A stretch of DNA of 64,000 nucleotides from Gordonia prachuapensis (GCF_036350515.1 NZ_JAZDUE010000009.1:62001-126000), one strand, 5' to 3'; shown: positions 7,641 to 17,146, counted from the first letter of the stretch. Program-made: numbers and translations. The notes: generated by a model from the letters alone, not told the origin.

Positions 7641-7656
7641 TGTGTCACAGCTCACA
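7641..7656 (+). promoter_or_regulatory. Candidate Crp/GlxR site upstream of nuoA
   Basis: TGTGTCACAGCTCACA fits the TGTGA-N6-TCACA pattern of cAMP-receptor proteins with one mismatch, 32 bases before nuoA. An overlapping perfect TCACATGTGA palindrome follows at 7652-7661. cAMP control of nuo is inferred. Confidence 0.4.
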
Positions 7657-7688
7657 TGTGACTCCTACTGTGGGGAGGCCGTCACGAT

Positions 7689-8114
7689 ATGAACGCCTAC
7701 GTCCCGATCATGGTGCTCGGGGCAATTGCTGTGGCGTTCGCGGTCTTTTCGGTCGGGGTGGCGATGCTGGTCGGCCCGAAACGGTACAACCGCGCCAAAC
7801 TCGAGCCCTACGAGTGCGGCATCGAACCGCTGACCGAATCCCACTCCCTGGCAACTGCCGGCGGCGAGGCGGGTGGCGGTGTCCTCACCGCGTCGCGCAT
7901 CACCGAACGCGCGGTTCAGCGCATCCCGGTGAAGTACTACCTCACCGCGATGCTGTTCATCATCTTCGACATCGAGATCGTCTTCCTCTACCCGTGGGCG
8001 GTCGCCTTCGACCTCCTCGGCTGGTTCGGTCTCGCCGCAATGACCCTGTTCATCGTCAATGTCTCGGTGGCCTACGCCTACGAATGGCGGCGCGGAGGGC
8101 TCACCTGGGAATGA
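7689..8114 (+). CDS. nuoA: NADH-quinone oxidoreductase subunit A
   Basis: 141-residue membrane subunit of complex I with three transmembrane helices. The loop carries KLEPYECGIEP, the conserved Cys-containing segment between helices 1 and 2, and the third helix region includes IFDIEIVFLYPWA. The start has GGGGAGG 10 nt upstream. First gene of the nuoA-N operon; a 70-base gap separates it from nuoB. Confidence 0.97.
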   Translation: MNAYVPIMVLGAIAVAFAVFSVGVAMLVGPKRYNRAKLEPYECGIEPLTESHSLATAGGEAGGGVLTASRITERAVQRIPVKYYLTAMLFIIFDIEIVFLYPWAVAFDLLGWFGLAAMTLFIVNVSVAYAYEWRRGGLTWE

Positions 8115-8184
8115 TCTGGGCCCCGGCGTGTGCCCGACGACGGGCACGTGCCGGGACCGCCGCTACACGCAAGGAGGTTCGCGG

Positions 8185-8739
8185 ATGGGACTCGAGGAGA
8201 AACTGCCCAGCGGATTCCTGCTGAGCACGGTCGAGGACCTGGCCGGGTTCATGCGGAAGGGCTCGTTGTGGCCGGCCACTTTCGGATTGGCGTGCTGCGC
8301 CATCGAGATGATGGCGACCACCTCCGGCCGCTACGACCTGGCCCGCTTCGGCATGGAGGCGTTCCGCGCCTCCCCCCGGCAGGCGGACCTGATGATCGTC
8401 GCCGGCCGCGTCAGCCAGAAGATGGCGCCCGTGCTCCGTCAGATCTACGACCAGATGACCGAGCCCAAATGGGTACTGGCGATGGGGGTTTGCGCGTCCT
8501 CGGGTGGGATGTTCAACAACTACGCGATCGTGCAGGGCGTCGACCACGTGGTCCCCGTCGACATCTACCTGCCGGGCTGCCCGCCACGTCCGGAGATGCT
8601 GCTGCACGCCATCCTCAAGCTGCACGAACAGATCCAGCAGATGCCGTTGGGCGTCAACCGGGAGCAGGCGATCTGGGCGGCCGAACAGGCTGCGCTGCAG
8701 GCCCGTCCGACCATCGAGATGAAGGGCCTGCTGCGATGA
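8185..8739 (+). CDS. nuoB: NADH-quinone oxidoreductase subunit B
   Basis: 184 residues. This peripheral-arm subunit holds cluster N2, the last iron-sulfur centre before quinone. Ligands are visible: the adjacent cysteines of GLACCAIEMM, the Cys of GVCASSGGMF and the Cys of LPGCPPRPE. ATG 8185 follows AAGGAGG at 8171, which settles the start against a longer open frame. The stop overlaps nuoC as ATGA. Confidence 0.97.
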   Translation: MGLEEKLPSGFLLSTVEDLAGFMRKGSLWPATFGLACCAIEMMATTSGRYDLARFGMEAFRASPRQADLMIVAGRVSQKMAPVLRQIYDQMTEPKWVLAMGVCASSGGMFNNYAIVQGVDHVVPVDIYLPGCPPRPEMLLHAILKLHEQIQQMPLGVNREQAIWAAEQAALQARPTIEMKGLLR

Positions 8740-9467
8740 CCGACCCGGAGGTTCCCAAGACCGCGGGCGACATGAGCCGCGCGGAGCAGACCGGACCCGA
8801 ACAGATCGGTGTGCGCAAGGGGCTATTCGGAGTGCACGGCAGCGGTGACACCTCCGGATACGGCGGCCTGGTCCAAGCGGTCACGCTGCCCGGCAGTTCC
8901 ACCCGCCCGTACGGCGGCTACTTCGACGAGATCGCCGACGAGCTCGCCGCCGGCCTCACCGAGATCCCCCAGCCGCACAACCTCTCCTACGACGACGCGG
9001 TGGAGAAGGTGGTGATCTTCCGGGACGAGATGACCATGCACATCCGCCGCGAACATCTCCGGCCGGTGGCGCTCACCCTGCGCAACCGGGACTCGCTGCG
9101 ATTCGAACTGTGCCTGGGCGTCAACGGCGTTCACTACCCCGACGATCACGGCCGCGAACTGCACGCCGTGTACCCGCTGGCATCGATCACCCACAATCGC
9201 CGGGTGCGCCTCGAAGTGGCCGCCCCCGACGCAGATCCCCACATCCCGTCCCTGACCGACATCTACCCCACCAACGACTGGCACGAACGGGAGACCTACG
9301 ACTTCTTCGGCATCGTCTTCGACGGCCATCGGTCCCTGACCCGCATCGAGATGCCCGACGACTGGCAGGGCCACCCGCAGCGCAAGGACTACCCGCTCGG
9401 CGGAGTCCCGGTGGAATACAAGGGAACCCGCATAGCACCGCCCGACCAGCGGAGGTCCTACAACTGA
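8736..9467 (+). CDS. nuoC: NADH-quinone oxidoreductase subunit C
   Basis: 243 residues, the 30-kDa type subunit, separate from NuoD rather than fused as in E. coli. The first ~45 residues are a low-complexity extension; the family core includes LCLGVNGVHYPDD, IPSLTDIYPTNDWHERETYDFFGI and HPQRKDYPLGGVPVEYKG. ATG 8736 overlaps the nuoB stop by 4 nt and the stop overlaps nuoD, so translation is coupled. Confidence 0.96.
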   Translation: MTDPEVPKTAGDMSRAEQTGPEQIGVRKGLFGVHGSGDTSGYGGLVQAVTLPGSSTRPYGGYFDEIADELAAGLTEIPQPHNLSYDDAVEKVVIFRDEMTMHIRREHLRPVALTLRNRDSLRFELCLGVNGVHYPDDHGRELHAVYPLASITHNRRVRLEVAAPDADPHIPSLTDIYPTNDWHERETYDFFGIVFDGHRSLTRIEMPDDWQGHPQRKDYPLGGVPVEYKGTRIAPPDQRRSYN

Positions 9468-10804
9468 TGACGACCACCGACAGCGATCCCAACGACGTGC
9501 ACCCCACGCAGACCTATACCGTGTCCGGGCAGGACTGGGACGACATCGTCACCGCCGTGCGCGAACGTGCGGCCGCCCAACCGGGCGACGAGCGCATCGT
9601 CGTCAACATGGGGCCACAACATCCCTCCACGCACGGCGTCCTGCGGCTGATCCTGGAGATCGAAGGTGAGACGGTCACCGAGGCGCGATGCGGAATCGGG
9701 TACCTGCACACCGGAATCGAGAAGAACCTCGAGTACCGCACCTGGATGCAGGGCGTGACCTTCGTGACGCGGATGGACTACCTGTCGCCGTTCTTCAACG
9801 AGACGGCGTACTGCCTGGGCGTCGAACGCCTACTCGGCATCACCGACGACGTCCCCGAGCGGGCCAGCGTGATCCGGGTGCTGCTGATGGAACTGAACCG
9901 CATCTCCTCACACCTCGTCGCATTGGCCACCGGCGGAATGGAACTCGGCGCGGTCACCGCGATGTTCCTGGGCTTCCGGGAACGGGAGATGATCCTCGAC
10001 ATCTTCGAGTACATCACCGGCCTGAGGATGAACCACGCCTACATCCGGCCCGGCGGGGTGTCCCAGGACCTCCCCGACGACGCCGTCGACAAGGTCGCCG
10101 ACCTGCTCGATGTGCTGCCGAAACGGCTCGGTGAGCTCGAGGATCTCCTCAACGAGAACTACATCTGGAAGGCCCGCACCCAGGGCGTCGGCTACCTCGA
10201 CCTCACCGGCTGCATGGCGCTGGGAATCACCGGGCCGGTGCTGCGTTCCACCGGCCTGCCACACGACCTGCGCAAGTCCGAACCCTACTGCGGCTACGAG
10301 AACTACGAGTTCGACGTCATCACCGACACCACCTGCGACTCCTACGGCCGATATCTGATCCGGGTCAAGGAGATGCAGGAATCGGTACGCATCGCCCGCC
10401 AATGCCTGGACCGGCTCAGGCCGGGCCCGGTGATGGTCGCCGACCGCAAGATCGCCTGGCCCGCCGACCTCGCTCTGGGCCCCGACGGACTGGGCAATTC
10501 ACCCGAACACATCGCGAAGATCATGGGCACCTCGATGGAAGCGCTCATCCACCACTTCAAACTGGTCACCGAGGGTATGCGCGTGCCCGCCGGACAGTGT
10601 TATGTGGCGGTCGAGTCACCGCGCGGCGAACTCGGCGTGCACATGGTCTCCGACGGCGGCACCCGGCCCTACCGAGTGCACTACCGCGACCCGTCGTTCA
10701 CGAATCTGCAAGCGGTGGCGGCGATGTGCGAGGGCGGCATGGTGGCCGACGTGATCACCGCGGTCGCCAGTATCGATCCGGTGATGGGAGGGGTGGACCG
10801 ATGA
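9467..10804 (+). CDS. nuoD: NADH-quinone oxidoreductase subunit D
   Basis: 445 residues, the 49-kDa subunit that forms the quinone pocket with NuoB. Signatures are NMGPQHPSTHGVLRL (quinone-site His), GYLHTGIEKNLEYRTW, RMDYLSPFFNE and, near the end, ESPRGELGVHMVSDGG. The start overlaps the nuoC stop as TGATG; the stop overlaps nuoE. The N-terminal ~35 residues are an unconserved extension. Confidence 0.97.
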   Translation: MTTTDSDPNDVHPTQTYTVSGQDWDDIVTAVRERAAAQPGDERIVVNMGPQHPSTHGVLRLILEIEGETVTEARCGIGYLHTGIEKNLEYRTWMQGVTFVTRMDYLSPFFNETAYCLGVERLLGITDDVPERASVIRVLLMELNRISSHLVALATGGMELGAVTAMFLGFREREMILDIFEYITGLRMNHAYIRPGGVSQDLPDDAVDKVADLLDVLPKRLGELEDLLNENYIWKARTQGVGYLDLTGCMALGITGPVLRSTGLPHDLRKSEPYCGYENYEFDVITDTTCDSYGRYLIRVKEMQESVRIARQCLDRLRPGPVMVADRKIAWPADLALGPDGLGNSPEHIAKIMGTSMEALIHHFKLVTEGMRVPAGQCYVAVESPRGELGVHMVSDGGTRPYRVHYRDPSFTNLQAVAAMCEGGMVADVITAVASIDPVMGGVDR

Positions 10805-11499
10805 GTGAACCCGTGTTCGTCGACCTGACCACACCCTCGACCGGCGGCGCACCACCCGCCGAGGGGCTTCCGGTGGTGGCCCCGCAGCCGCATCCGACCG
10901 TCCGGTTCGACGGACCCGACAGCTACCCCGACGACGTGGCGGCGCGTCTGGCCGCCGATGCCGCCGGCATCCTCGACCGCTATCCGCAGCCGCGGTCGGC
11001 GTTGCTGCCACTGCTACACCTCGTCCAGGCCGAAGACGGACAGATCACCCGCGCAGGTGTGGACTTCTGTGCGGCACAACTGGACATCACCGCCGCCGAG
11101 GTGGCGGCGGTCGCCACCTTCTACTCGATGTATCGCCGGACGCCGACCGGTGAGTACCTGGTCGGGGTGTGCACCAACACGCTGTGCGCGGTGATGGGCG
11201 GCGACGAGATTCTGGCGGCCCTGCGTGAGCACCTGGGTATCGCGCCGGGCGACACGACCGCGGACGGGCGGATCACCCTCGAGCGCGTCGAGTGCAACGC
11301 CGCCTGCGACTTTGCACCGGTGGTGATGGTCAACTGGGAGTTCTTCGACAACCAGACCCCGGCGGGAACCATCGAACTCGTCGAGGATCTCCGTGCCGGC
11401 GTCGGCGTCACACCGACCCGGGGCACGGGTGGTGTGTGCTCGTTCCGTCAGACGGCGCGCCTGCTCGCCGGACTGCCCGAGGACGGTGAGGATTCGTGA
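10801..11499 (+). CDS. nuoE: NADH-quinone oxidoreductase subunit E
   Basis: 232 residues, the thioredoxin-like 24-kDa subunit with 2Fe-2S cluster N1a. Ligands are CTNTLC near residue 124 and ECNAACDFAP near 165 (CX4C and CX3C). The preceding helical part has YPQPRSALLPLLHLVQ and VATFYSMYRRTPTG. Overlaps its neighbours by 4 nt on both sides (ATGA, then GTGA). Confidence 0.96.
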   Translation: MSEPVFVDLTTPSTGGAPPAEGLPVVAPQPHPTVRFDGPDSYPDDVAARLAADAAGILDRYPQPRSALLPLLHLVQAEDGQITRAGVDFCAAQLDITAAEVAAVATFYSMYRRTPTGEYLVGVCTNTLCAVMGGDEILAALREHLGIAPGDTTADGRITLERVECNAACDFAPVVMVNWEFFDNQTPAGTIELVEDLRAGVGVTPTRGTGGVCSFRQTARLLAGLPEDGEDS

Positions 11500-12854
11500 C
11501 CGCCGTCGTCAAAGGTGCGGAGCCGGCCGAGCCACCCGTGCTGAGCCGCCACTGGGGCGAGCCCGAGTCGTGGACGCTGCACAGCTACGAGACGCACAAC
11601 GGATATGCGGCGCTGCGCAACGCGTTACAACAGTCCCCCGATGACATCATCGAGATGGTCAAGGCGTCGGGTCTGCGCGGGCGGGGCGGCGCGGGATTCC
11701 CGGTGGGCGTCAAGTGGTCGTTCATCCCGCAGTCCGATCCGGCCGATCCGGATGCACCCGACCCGCGGCCGCATTACCTCGTGGTCAACGCCGACGAGTC
11801 GGAACCCGGTACCTGCAAGGACATCCCGCTGATGTTCGCGTCGCCGCACTCGCTGATCGAGGGGGCGATCATCGCCGCGTACGCGATCCGCGCCGCGCAC
11901 GCGTTCATCTACGTCCGCGGGGAGGTGGCCTCAGTGTTGCGCCGACTCCGCACGGCAGTCGAGGAGGCCTACACCGCAGGCTATCTCGGCTACGACATCC
12001 TCGGTTCGGGGTTCGATCTGGAACTGGTCGTGCACGCCGGTGCGGGGGCCTACATCTGCGGCGAGGAGACGGCGCTGCTCGACTCGTTGGAGGGTAGGCG
12101 CGGCCAGCCTCGGCTACGCCCGCCCTTCCCCGCGGTCGCCGGACTGTACGCCAGCCCGACCGTGGTCAACAACGTCGAGTCGATCGCCAGCGTGCCACCG
12201 ATCATCCGCAACGGCGTGGACTGGTTCCGATCCATGGGAACCGAGAAGTCGCCGGGCTTCACGCTGTATTCGCTGTCGGGACACGTCGCCCGGCCGGGCC
12301 AGTACGAGGCACCTCTGGGCGTCACCCTCCGGGAGCTGCTCGACCGCGTGGGCGGTGTGCGCGCCGGGCACCGACTCAAGTTCTGGACTCCGGGCGGCTC
12401 GTCCACACCGATCCTCACCGGCGATCACCTCGACGTTCCACTCGACTACGAGGGCGTCGGAGAAGCCGGGTCGATGCTGGGCACCAAGGCATTACAGATC
12501 TTCGATGAGACGACCTGTGTGGTGCGGGCGGTCCTGCGGTGGACCGAGTTCTACGCTCACGAGTCCTGCGGCAAGTGCACGCCGTGTCGCGAGGGCACCT
12601 ACTGGTTGGTGCAACTGCTGGCGCGGGTCGAGGCGGGGCAGGGAACCGAAGCCGATCTCGACATCATCACCGACGTCACCAACAGCATCGTCGGTAAGTC
12701 GTTCTGCGCGCTCGGGGACGGTGCGGGCAGTCCGATCGTGTCTTCGCTGAAGTACTTCCGCGACGAGTACCTCGCCCACTTCGACGGCGGCTGCCCGTTC
12801 GATCCGCACGCCTCGACCCTGTTCTCTGACACCGACTCCGGAGGTGACCGATGA
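11496..12854 (+). CDS. nuoF: NADH-quinone oxidoreductase subunit F
   Basis: 452 residues, the NADH-oxidising flavoprotein. The FMN/NADH glycine-rich site RGRGGAGFPVGVKW is near residue 62, VVNADESEPGTCKD near 95, and the N3 4Fe-4S cluster ligands are ESCGKCTPCREGTYW near 356 plus the Cys of SFCALGDGAG near 404. A GTG start overlaps the nuoE stop; the stop overlaps the nuoG start. Confidence 0.97.
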   Translation: MTAVVKGAEPAEPPVLSRHWGEPESWTLHSYETHNGYAALRNALQQSPDDIIEMVKASGLRGRGGAGFPVGVKWSFIPQSDPADPDAPDPRPHYLVVNADESEPGTCKDIPLMFASPHSLIEGAIIAAYAIRAAHAFIYVRGEVASVLRRLRTAVEEAYTAGYLGYDILGSGFDLELVVHAGAGAYICGEETALLDSLEGRRGQPRLRPPFPAVAGLYASPTVVNNVESIASVPPIIRNGVDWFRSMGTEKSPGFTLYSLSGHVARPGQYEAPLGVTLRELLDRVGGVRAGHRLKFWTPGGSSTPILTGDHLDVPLDYEGVGEAGSMLGTKALQIFDETTCVVRAVLRWTEFYAHESCGKCTPCREGTYWLVQLLARVEAGQGTEADLDIITDVTNSIVGKSFCALGDGAGSPIVSSLKYFRDEYLAHFDGGCPFDPHASTLFSDTDSGGDR

Positions 12855-15259
12855 CCGCGGTCGACGAACCTGCCACCACGGACCGACGCCCGGATCTGGT
12901 GTCGGTGACCATCGACGGCACCGAGATCGTCGTTCCCAAAGGGACCCTGGTCATCCGGGCCGCGGAGATGATCGGCACCCAGATCCCCCGGTTCTGCGAT
13001 CATCCGCTGCTCGACCCCGTGGGGGCCTGCCGGCAATGCCTGGTGGAGGTGGAGGGCCAACGTAAGCCGCTCGCCTCGTGCACCACGGTGGTGACCGACG
13101 GGATGGTGGTGCACACCCAACGCACCTCGGATGTGGCCGAGAAGGCGCAGCGGGGTGTGATGGAGCTGCTGCTGATCAATCATCCGCTCGACTGCCCGGT
13201 GTGCGACAAGGGCGGGGAATGCCCACTGCAGAACCAGGCGATGTCGTCGGGCCGCGGCGATTCCCGCTTCACCGGCGTGAAACGCACTTTCACCAAACCC
13301 ATCCCGCTGTCCTCGGAAGTGCTGCTCGATCGGGAACGGTGCGTGCTGTGCGCGCGGTGTACCCGGTTCTCGTCGCAGGTCGCCGGGGATCCGCTGATCG
13401 ACTTCGCAGACCGCGGCGCGTTGCAGCAGGTCGCGATCTACCAGGACGAGCCGTTCGAGTCGTACTTCTCCGGCAACACCGTGCAGATCTGTCCGGTGGG
13501 AGCGCTGACCAGTACCGCCTACCGTTTCCGAGCGCGGCCCTTCGACCTCGTGTCGACGCCGAGTGTGTGTGAGCACTGCGCGAGCGGATGCGCTCAACGC
13601 ACCGATCATCGGCGCGGAAAGGTGTTGCGCCGCCTCGCCGGTGACGATCCGGACGTCAACCAGGAGTGGAACTGCGACAAGGGCCGGTTCGCGTTCGCCT
13701 ACGCCACCGCCGCCGACCGCATCGCTGCTCCGACGATCCGGTCGGCCGACGGAACACTGCGGGAGGTGTCCTGGGCTCACGCGCTACGGCATGCGGCCGA
13801 GGGGTTGTCGTCCGCACGCGGCCGGGCCGGCGTCCTCACCGGCGGGCGCCTGACCGCGGAGGACGCCTACGCGTACGCACGGTTTGCCCGGGTGGCCCTG
13901 GATACCAACGACATCGACTTCCGCGCCCGCGGCCACAGCGGCGAGGAAGCCGACTTCCTCGCCGCGCATGTCGCGGCCCGGCCCGACGACGTCACCTACC
14001 ACGACCTCGCGGGCGCGCCTGCGGTGCTGCTGGTGGCGTTCGAGCCGGAAGAAGAGTCGCCGATCGTCTTCCTGCGCATGCGTCGCGCGGTCCGGACTTC
14101 CGGCCAGCGGGTGACGTCGATCGCCGCGCTCCGCAGCCGTGGACTCGTCAAACTGAACGGTCAGCTCCTCGCCGCGGTGCCGGGAGATGAAGCAGCCGTG
14201 CTGGATTCCGACGCGGCTGCCGACGCCGTGACGGCCGACGGTTCGGTGATCGTCGTCGGCGAGCGGCTCGCCGGGGTTCCCGGCGGTTTCAGCGCCGCCG
14301 CCCGACTGGCCGAACGGACCGGGGCACGACTGGCGTGGATACCGCGCCGCGCCGGGGAACGCGGCGCCCTGGAAGTCGGTGCGGCACCGAACCTGCTACC
14401 CGGCGGACGCCCGGTGGCCGACCTGACCGCCCGGACGGAGATGGCACTCACTTGGCAGGTGGCCGACCTGCCCAGTGTGCCCGGCCGCGACACCACCGGG
14501 ATACTGGACGCCGCGGCACGCCAGGAGATCTCAGCACTGCTCGTCGGAGGTGTGGAGCTCGCCGATCTCCCGGACCCGAGAGCCGCCGAATCCGCTCTCG
14601 CCGATGCAGGATTCGTCGTCAGCCTCGAGATCCGTCGCAGCGCGGTGACCGATCGCGCCGACGTGGTGCTGCCGGTCGCCGCCACCGCGGAGAAATCCGG
14701 CATGTTCCTCGACTGGGAAGGACGGGCGCGGCCGTTCACGACAGCCCTACCCGAGGCGGGAACCCTGCCCGACCACCGGGTGCTCGACGCGTTGGCCAGC
14801 CAGATGGGCATCGACCTGCGGTGCGCCGACACCGCGACCATCCGCGCCGACCTCGAACGCATCGGGCCGTGGCGCGGATTGCGACCACCGACGCCCGCAG
14901 TGACGGCCCCGCCCACGCATCACGGCAACCCTGAGACCCGACGTGCGGTCCTCGCCACCTGGCGGATGCTGCTCGACGACGGCCGCCTGCAGGACAACGA
15001 ACCCGATCTCGCCGGTACCGCCCGCCCCCCGGTGGCCCGGATGTCCGCGGCCACCGCCGCCGGGATCGGTGCGTCCGACGGGACGCCGGTCGAGGTCGGC
15101 ACCGAACGGGGCGCGATCGTCCTCCCACTCCAGCTCACCGACATGGTCGACGGGGTGGTCTGGGTGCCGATGAACTCACCGGGCTGCTCGGTCTCCACCG
15201 AGTTGCGCGCCCACGCAGGTGATGTCGTCGCCATCGCGACGGCCGGGGAGGCTCGATGA
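12851..15259 (+). CDS. nuoG: NADH-quinone oxidoreductase subunit G
   Basis: 802 residues, the large iron-sulfur subunit. In order: a 2Fe-2S ferredoxin domain with FCDHPLL, GACRQCLVEV and ASCTTV (residues ~47-77); the His-Cys N5 motif HPLDCPVCDKGGECPLQ (~112-127); N4 ligands in CVLCARC (~164); an extra N7 cluster with CEHCASGC and the Cys of EWNCDKGRF (~240-277); then a molybdopterin-oxidoreductase-like domain and a C-terminal molydopterin-binding-like domain (ARMSAATAAGIGASDGTPVE). The N7 ligands are present in only some bacteria. Overlaps both neighbours by 4 nt. Confidence 0.97.
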   Translation: MTAVDEPATTDRRPDLVSVTIDGTEIVVPKGTLVIRAAEMIGTQIPRFCDHPLLDPVGACRQCLVEVEGQRKPLASCTTVVTDGMVVHTQRTSDVAEKAQRGVMELLLINHPLDCPVCDKGGECPLQNQAMSSGRGDSRFTGVKRTFTKPIPLSSEVLLDRERCVLCARCTRFSSQVAGDPLIDFADRGALQQVAIYQDEPFESYFSGNTVQICPVGALTSTAYRFRARPFDLVSTPSVCEHCASGCAQRTDHRRGKVLRRLAGDDPDVNQEWNCDKGRFAFAYATAADRIAAPTIRSADGTLREVSWAHALRHAAEGLSSARGRAGVLTGGRLTAEDAYAYARFARVALDTNDIDFRARGHSGEEADFLAAHVAARPDDVTYHDLAGAPAVLLVAFEPEEESPIVFLRMRRAVRTSGQRVTSIAALRSRGLVKLNGQLLAAVPGDEAAVLDSDAAADAVTADGSVIVVGERLAGVPGGFSAAARLAERTGARLAWIPRRAGERGALEVGAAPNLLPGGRPVADLTARTEMALTWQVADLPSVPGRDTTGILDAAARQEISALLVGGVELADLPDPRAAESALADAGFVVSLEIRRSAVTDRADVVLPVAATAEKSGMFLDWEGRARPFTTALPEAGTLPDHRVLDALASQMGIDLRCADTATIRADLERIGPWRGLRPPTPAVTAPPTHHGNPETRRAVLATWRMLLDDGRLQDNEPDLAGTARPPVARMSAATAAGIGASDGTPVEVGTERGAIVLPLQLTDMVDGVVWVPMNSPGCSVSTELRAHAGDVVAIATAGEAR

Positions 15260-16617
15260 ACTTCCCCGACCTTGCCGACTTCGGCCACGACCCGTGGTGG
15301 CTCATCGTGCTCAAGGCGCTGGCCGTGTTCGCGTTCCTGGTGGCCAACCCGCTCGCCGCGATCCTGATCGAACGAAAGATCATGGCACGCATGCAGACCC
15401 GGATCGGACCCAATCGGGTGGGTCCACGCGGACTCCTGCAGAGCCTGGCCGACGGGGTGAAACTGGCCCTCAAGGAGGGCATCGTCCCGAGCGGCGTGGA
15501 CAAGCCGATCTACCTTCTCGCACCAATCATCGCCGTGGTGCCGGCGGTGATGGCCTTCGCGGTGATCCCGTTCGGTCCGATGGTGTCGGTGTTCGGGCAC
15601 GAGACGCCGTTGCAGCTCACCGATCTCCCGGTGGGCGTGCTGTACGTGCTCGCCATCACCTCTGTCGGTGTGTACGGCATCGTGCTCGCCGGATGGTCGT
15701 CGGGTTCCACCTATCCGCTGCTCGGTGGTCTCCGCTCGACCGCGCAGGTGATCTCCTACGAGATCGCGATGGGACTGACGTTCGCGGCGGTGTTCCTCGA
15801 CGCCGCGACCATGTCGACGTCGGGAATCGTGGCGGCACAGGAACATCACTGGTATGTGCTGCTGTTGCTGCCGTCGTTCGTGATCTACGCGATCTCGATG
15901 GTCGGCGAGACCAACCGCGCCCCCTTCGACCTGCCCGAGGCGGAGGGCGAACTGGTCGGCGGCTTCCACACCGAGTACAGCTCCCTGAAGTTCGCCATGT
16001 TCATGCTCGCCGAGTACATCAATATGGTCACCGTGTCCGCGCTGGCCACCACTCTGTTCCTCGGCGGGTGGCAGGCCCCGTGGCCGCTCAGCTTCTTCGA
16101 CTGGGCCAACTCCGGCTGGTGGCCGATCCTCTGGTTCACGCTCAAGGTGTGGATCTTCCTGTTCGTCTTCATCTGGCTACGCACCAGCCTTCCCCGCCTG
16201 CGTTACGACCAGTTCATGAACCTCGGCTGGAAGGTCCTCATCCCGATCTCGCTGACCTGGGTGATGGTGGTGGCCGTCATCCGCGTCGCCATCGGCGGCT
16301 CCGAGGACAACGACCTGGCCCGGTCGCTGGTGCTGGCGGCGGCCGGGATCGTGGTGACCGCATTGCTGCTGTACGCCGTGTGGCGGCTCGTACGGTTGCC
16401 GGTCGAGAAGACTGCGGGTCACCGGGTCTCGATACGCGGCTCCTCCGTCGCCGCTACTCGACCAGCGGATGGAGAGCCGGATGGAGAGGCGGATGGGGAA
16501 CCGGAACCCTTCGACCCGATGGCCGGTGGCTTCCCGGTACCGCCGCTACCGGGCCAGGTCTTACCGCAGCGTGCCGTGCCACCCCCTGATCCTGCGAAGG
16601 AGACGACCGATGCCTGA
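15256..16617 (+). CDS. nuoH: NADH-quinone oxidoreductase subunit H, with an element-derived tail
   Basis: 453 residues. The membrane core (about eight helices, residues 1-~380) has the heel-subunit signatures ERKIMARMQTRIGPNRVGP, SYEIAMG and ETNRAPFDLPEAEGELVGGF, which line the quinone channel. After the last helix the tail runs HRVSIRGSSVAATRPADGEP and a DGE-rich stretch. Bases 16425-16468 of that tail match dispersed repeat family B and the following 36 bases are a 12-bp triplicate, so ~28 residues look non-native; the reading frame stays open. The stop lies 5 codon positions beyond the nuoI start (8-nt overlap). Confidence 0.96.
   Translation: MNFPDLADFGHDPWWLIVLKALAVFAFLVANPLAAILIERKIMARMQTRIGPNRVGPRGLLQSLADGVKLALKEGIVPSGVDKPIYLLAPIIAVVPAVMAFAVIPFGPMVSVFGHETPLQLTDLPVGVLYVLAITSVGVYGIVLAGWSSGSTYPLLGGLRSTAQVISYEIAMGLTFAAVFLDAATMSTSGIVAAQEHHWYVLLLLPSFVIYAISMVGETNRAPFDLPEAEGELVGGFHTEYSSLKFAMFMLAEYINMVTVSALATTLFLGGWQAPWPLSFFDWANSGWWPILWFTLKVWIFLFVFIWLRTSLPRLRYDQFMNLGWKVLIPISLTWVMVVAVIRVAIGGSEDNDLARSLVLAAAGIVVTALLLYAVWRLVRLPVEKTAGHRVSIRGSSVAATRPADGEPDGEADGEPEPFDPMAGGFPVPPLPGQVLPQRAVPPPDPAKETTDA
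16425..16468. repeat. Family B repeat read in frame inside nuoH
   Basis: GGTCTCGATACGCGGC ... CGCTACTCGACCAGCGG; the reverse complement matches 51796-51843 at both ends (CCGCTGGTYGAGTAG and CGTATCGARACCC). It is translated as part of the NuoH tail. Confidence 0.8.
16467..16502 (+). repeat. Three 12-bp tandem units in the nuoH tail
   Basis: GGATGGAGAGCC, GGATGGAGAGGC and GGATGGGGAACC follow one another directly and encode DGEP/DGEA/DGEP. Being a multiple of three, copy-number change would keep the frame. Confidence 0.8.
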
Positions 16618-17146
16618 CTTCATGAAGCCGATCAGCGGGTTCGGCGTGACGTTCTCGGGGATGTTCTCCCCGACCATCACCGAGCAGTACCCCGAGGAGA
16701 AGACCCCGACCGCGCCGCGCTATCACGGTCGCCACCAACTCAATCGGCACCCGGACGGTTTGGAGAAGTGCATCGGCTGTGAGTTGTGCGCGTGGGCATG
16801 TCCCGCCGACGCCATCTACGTCGAGGGCGCCGACAACACCGAGGACGAACGGTACTCGCCGGGCGAACGGTACGGCCGCGTCTACCAGATCAACTACCTG
16901 CGGTGCATCGGGTGCGGGCTGTGCATCGAGGCATGTCCCACGCGGGCGTTGACCATGACTAACGACTACGAGATGGCCGACGACAACCGGGCCGATCTCA
17001 TCTACGAGAAGGACCGCCTGCTCGCGCCGCTCGAGCCGGGCGCCGCGCCACCACCGCACGACATGGCTCCCGGTTCCACCGAGGAGAGCTACTACCGCGG
17101 TGAGGTGTCGAAGGAAGGCCGGCTCGTCGGAAGGGACGATTCGTGA
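16610..17146 (+). CDS. nuoI: NADH-quinone oxidoreductase subunit I
   Basis: 178 residues, the ferredoxin-like subunit with clusters N6a and N6b. Two 4Fe-4S motifs are CIGCELCAWACP (~residues 56-67) and CIGCGLCIEACP (~101-112). ATG 16610 is fixed by AAGGAGA at 16597; it lies 8 nt inside nuoH. The C-terminal ~40 residues are a poorly conserved extension. Confidence 0.97.
   Translation: MPDFMKPISGFGVTFSGMFSPTITEQYPEEKTPTAPRYHGRHQLNRHPDGLEKCIGCELCAWACPADAIYVEGADNTEDERYSPGERYGRVYQINYLRCIGCGLCIEACPTRALTMTNDYEMADDNRADLIYEKDRLLAPLEPGAAPPPHDMAPGSTEESYYRGEVSKEGRLVGRDDS

Noticed and set aside
12599..13780. 393-codon minus-strand ORF opposite nuoF and nuoG
   Set aside because: GC-rich shadow; no family features.
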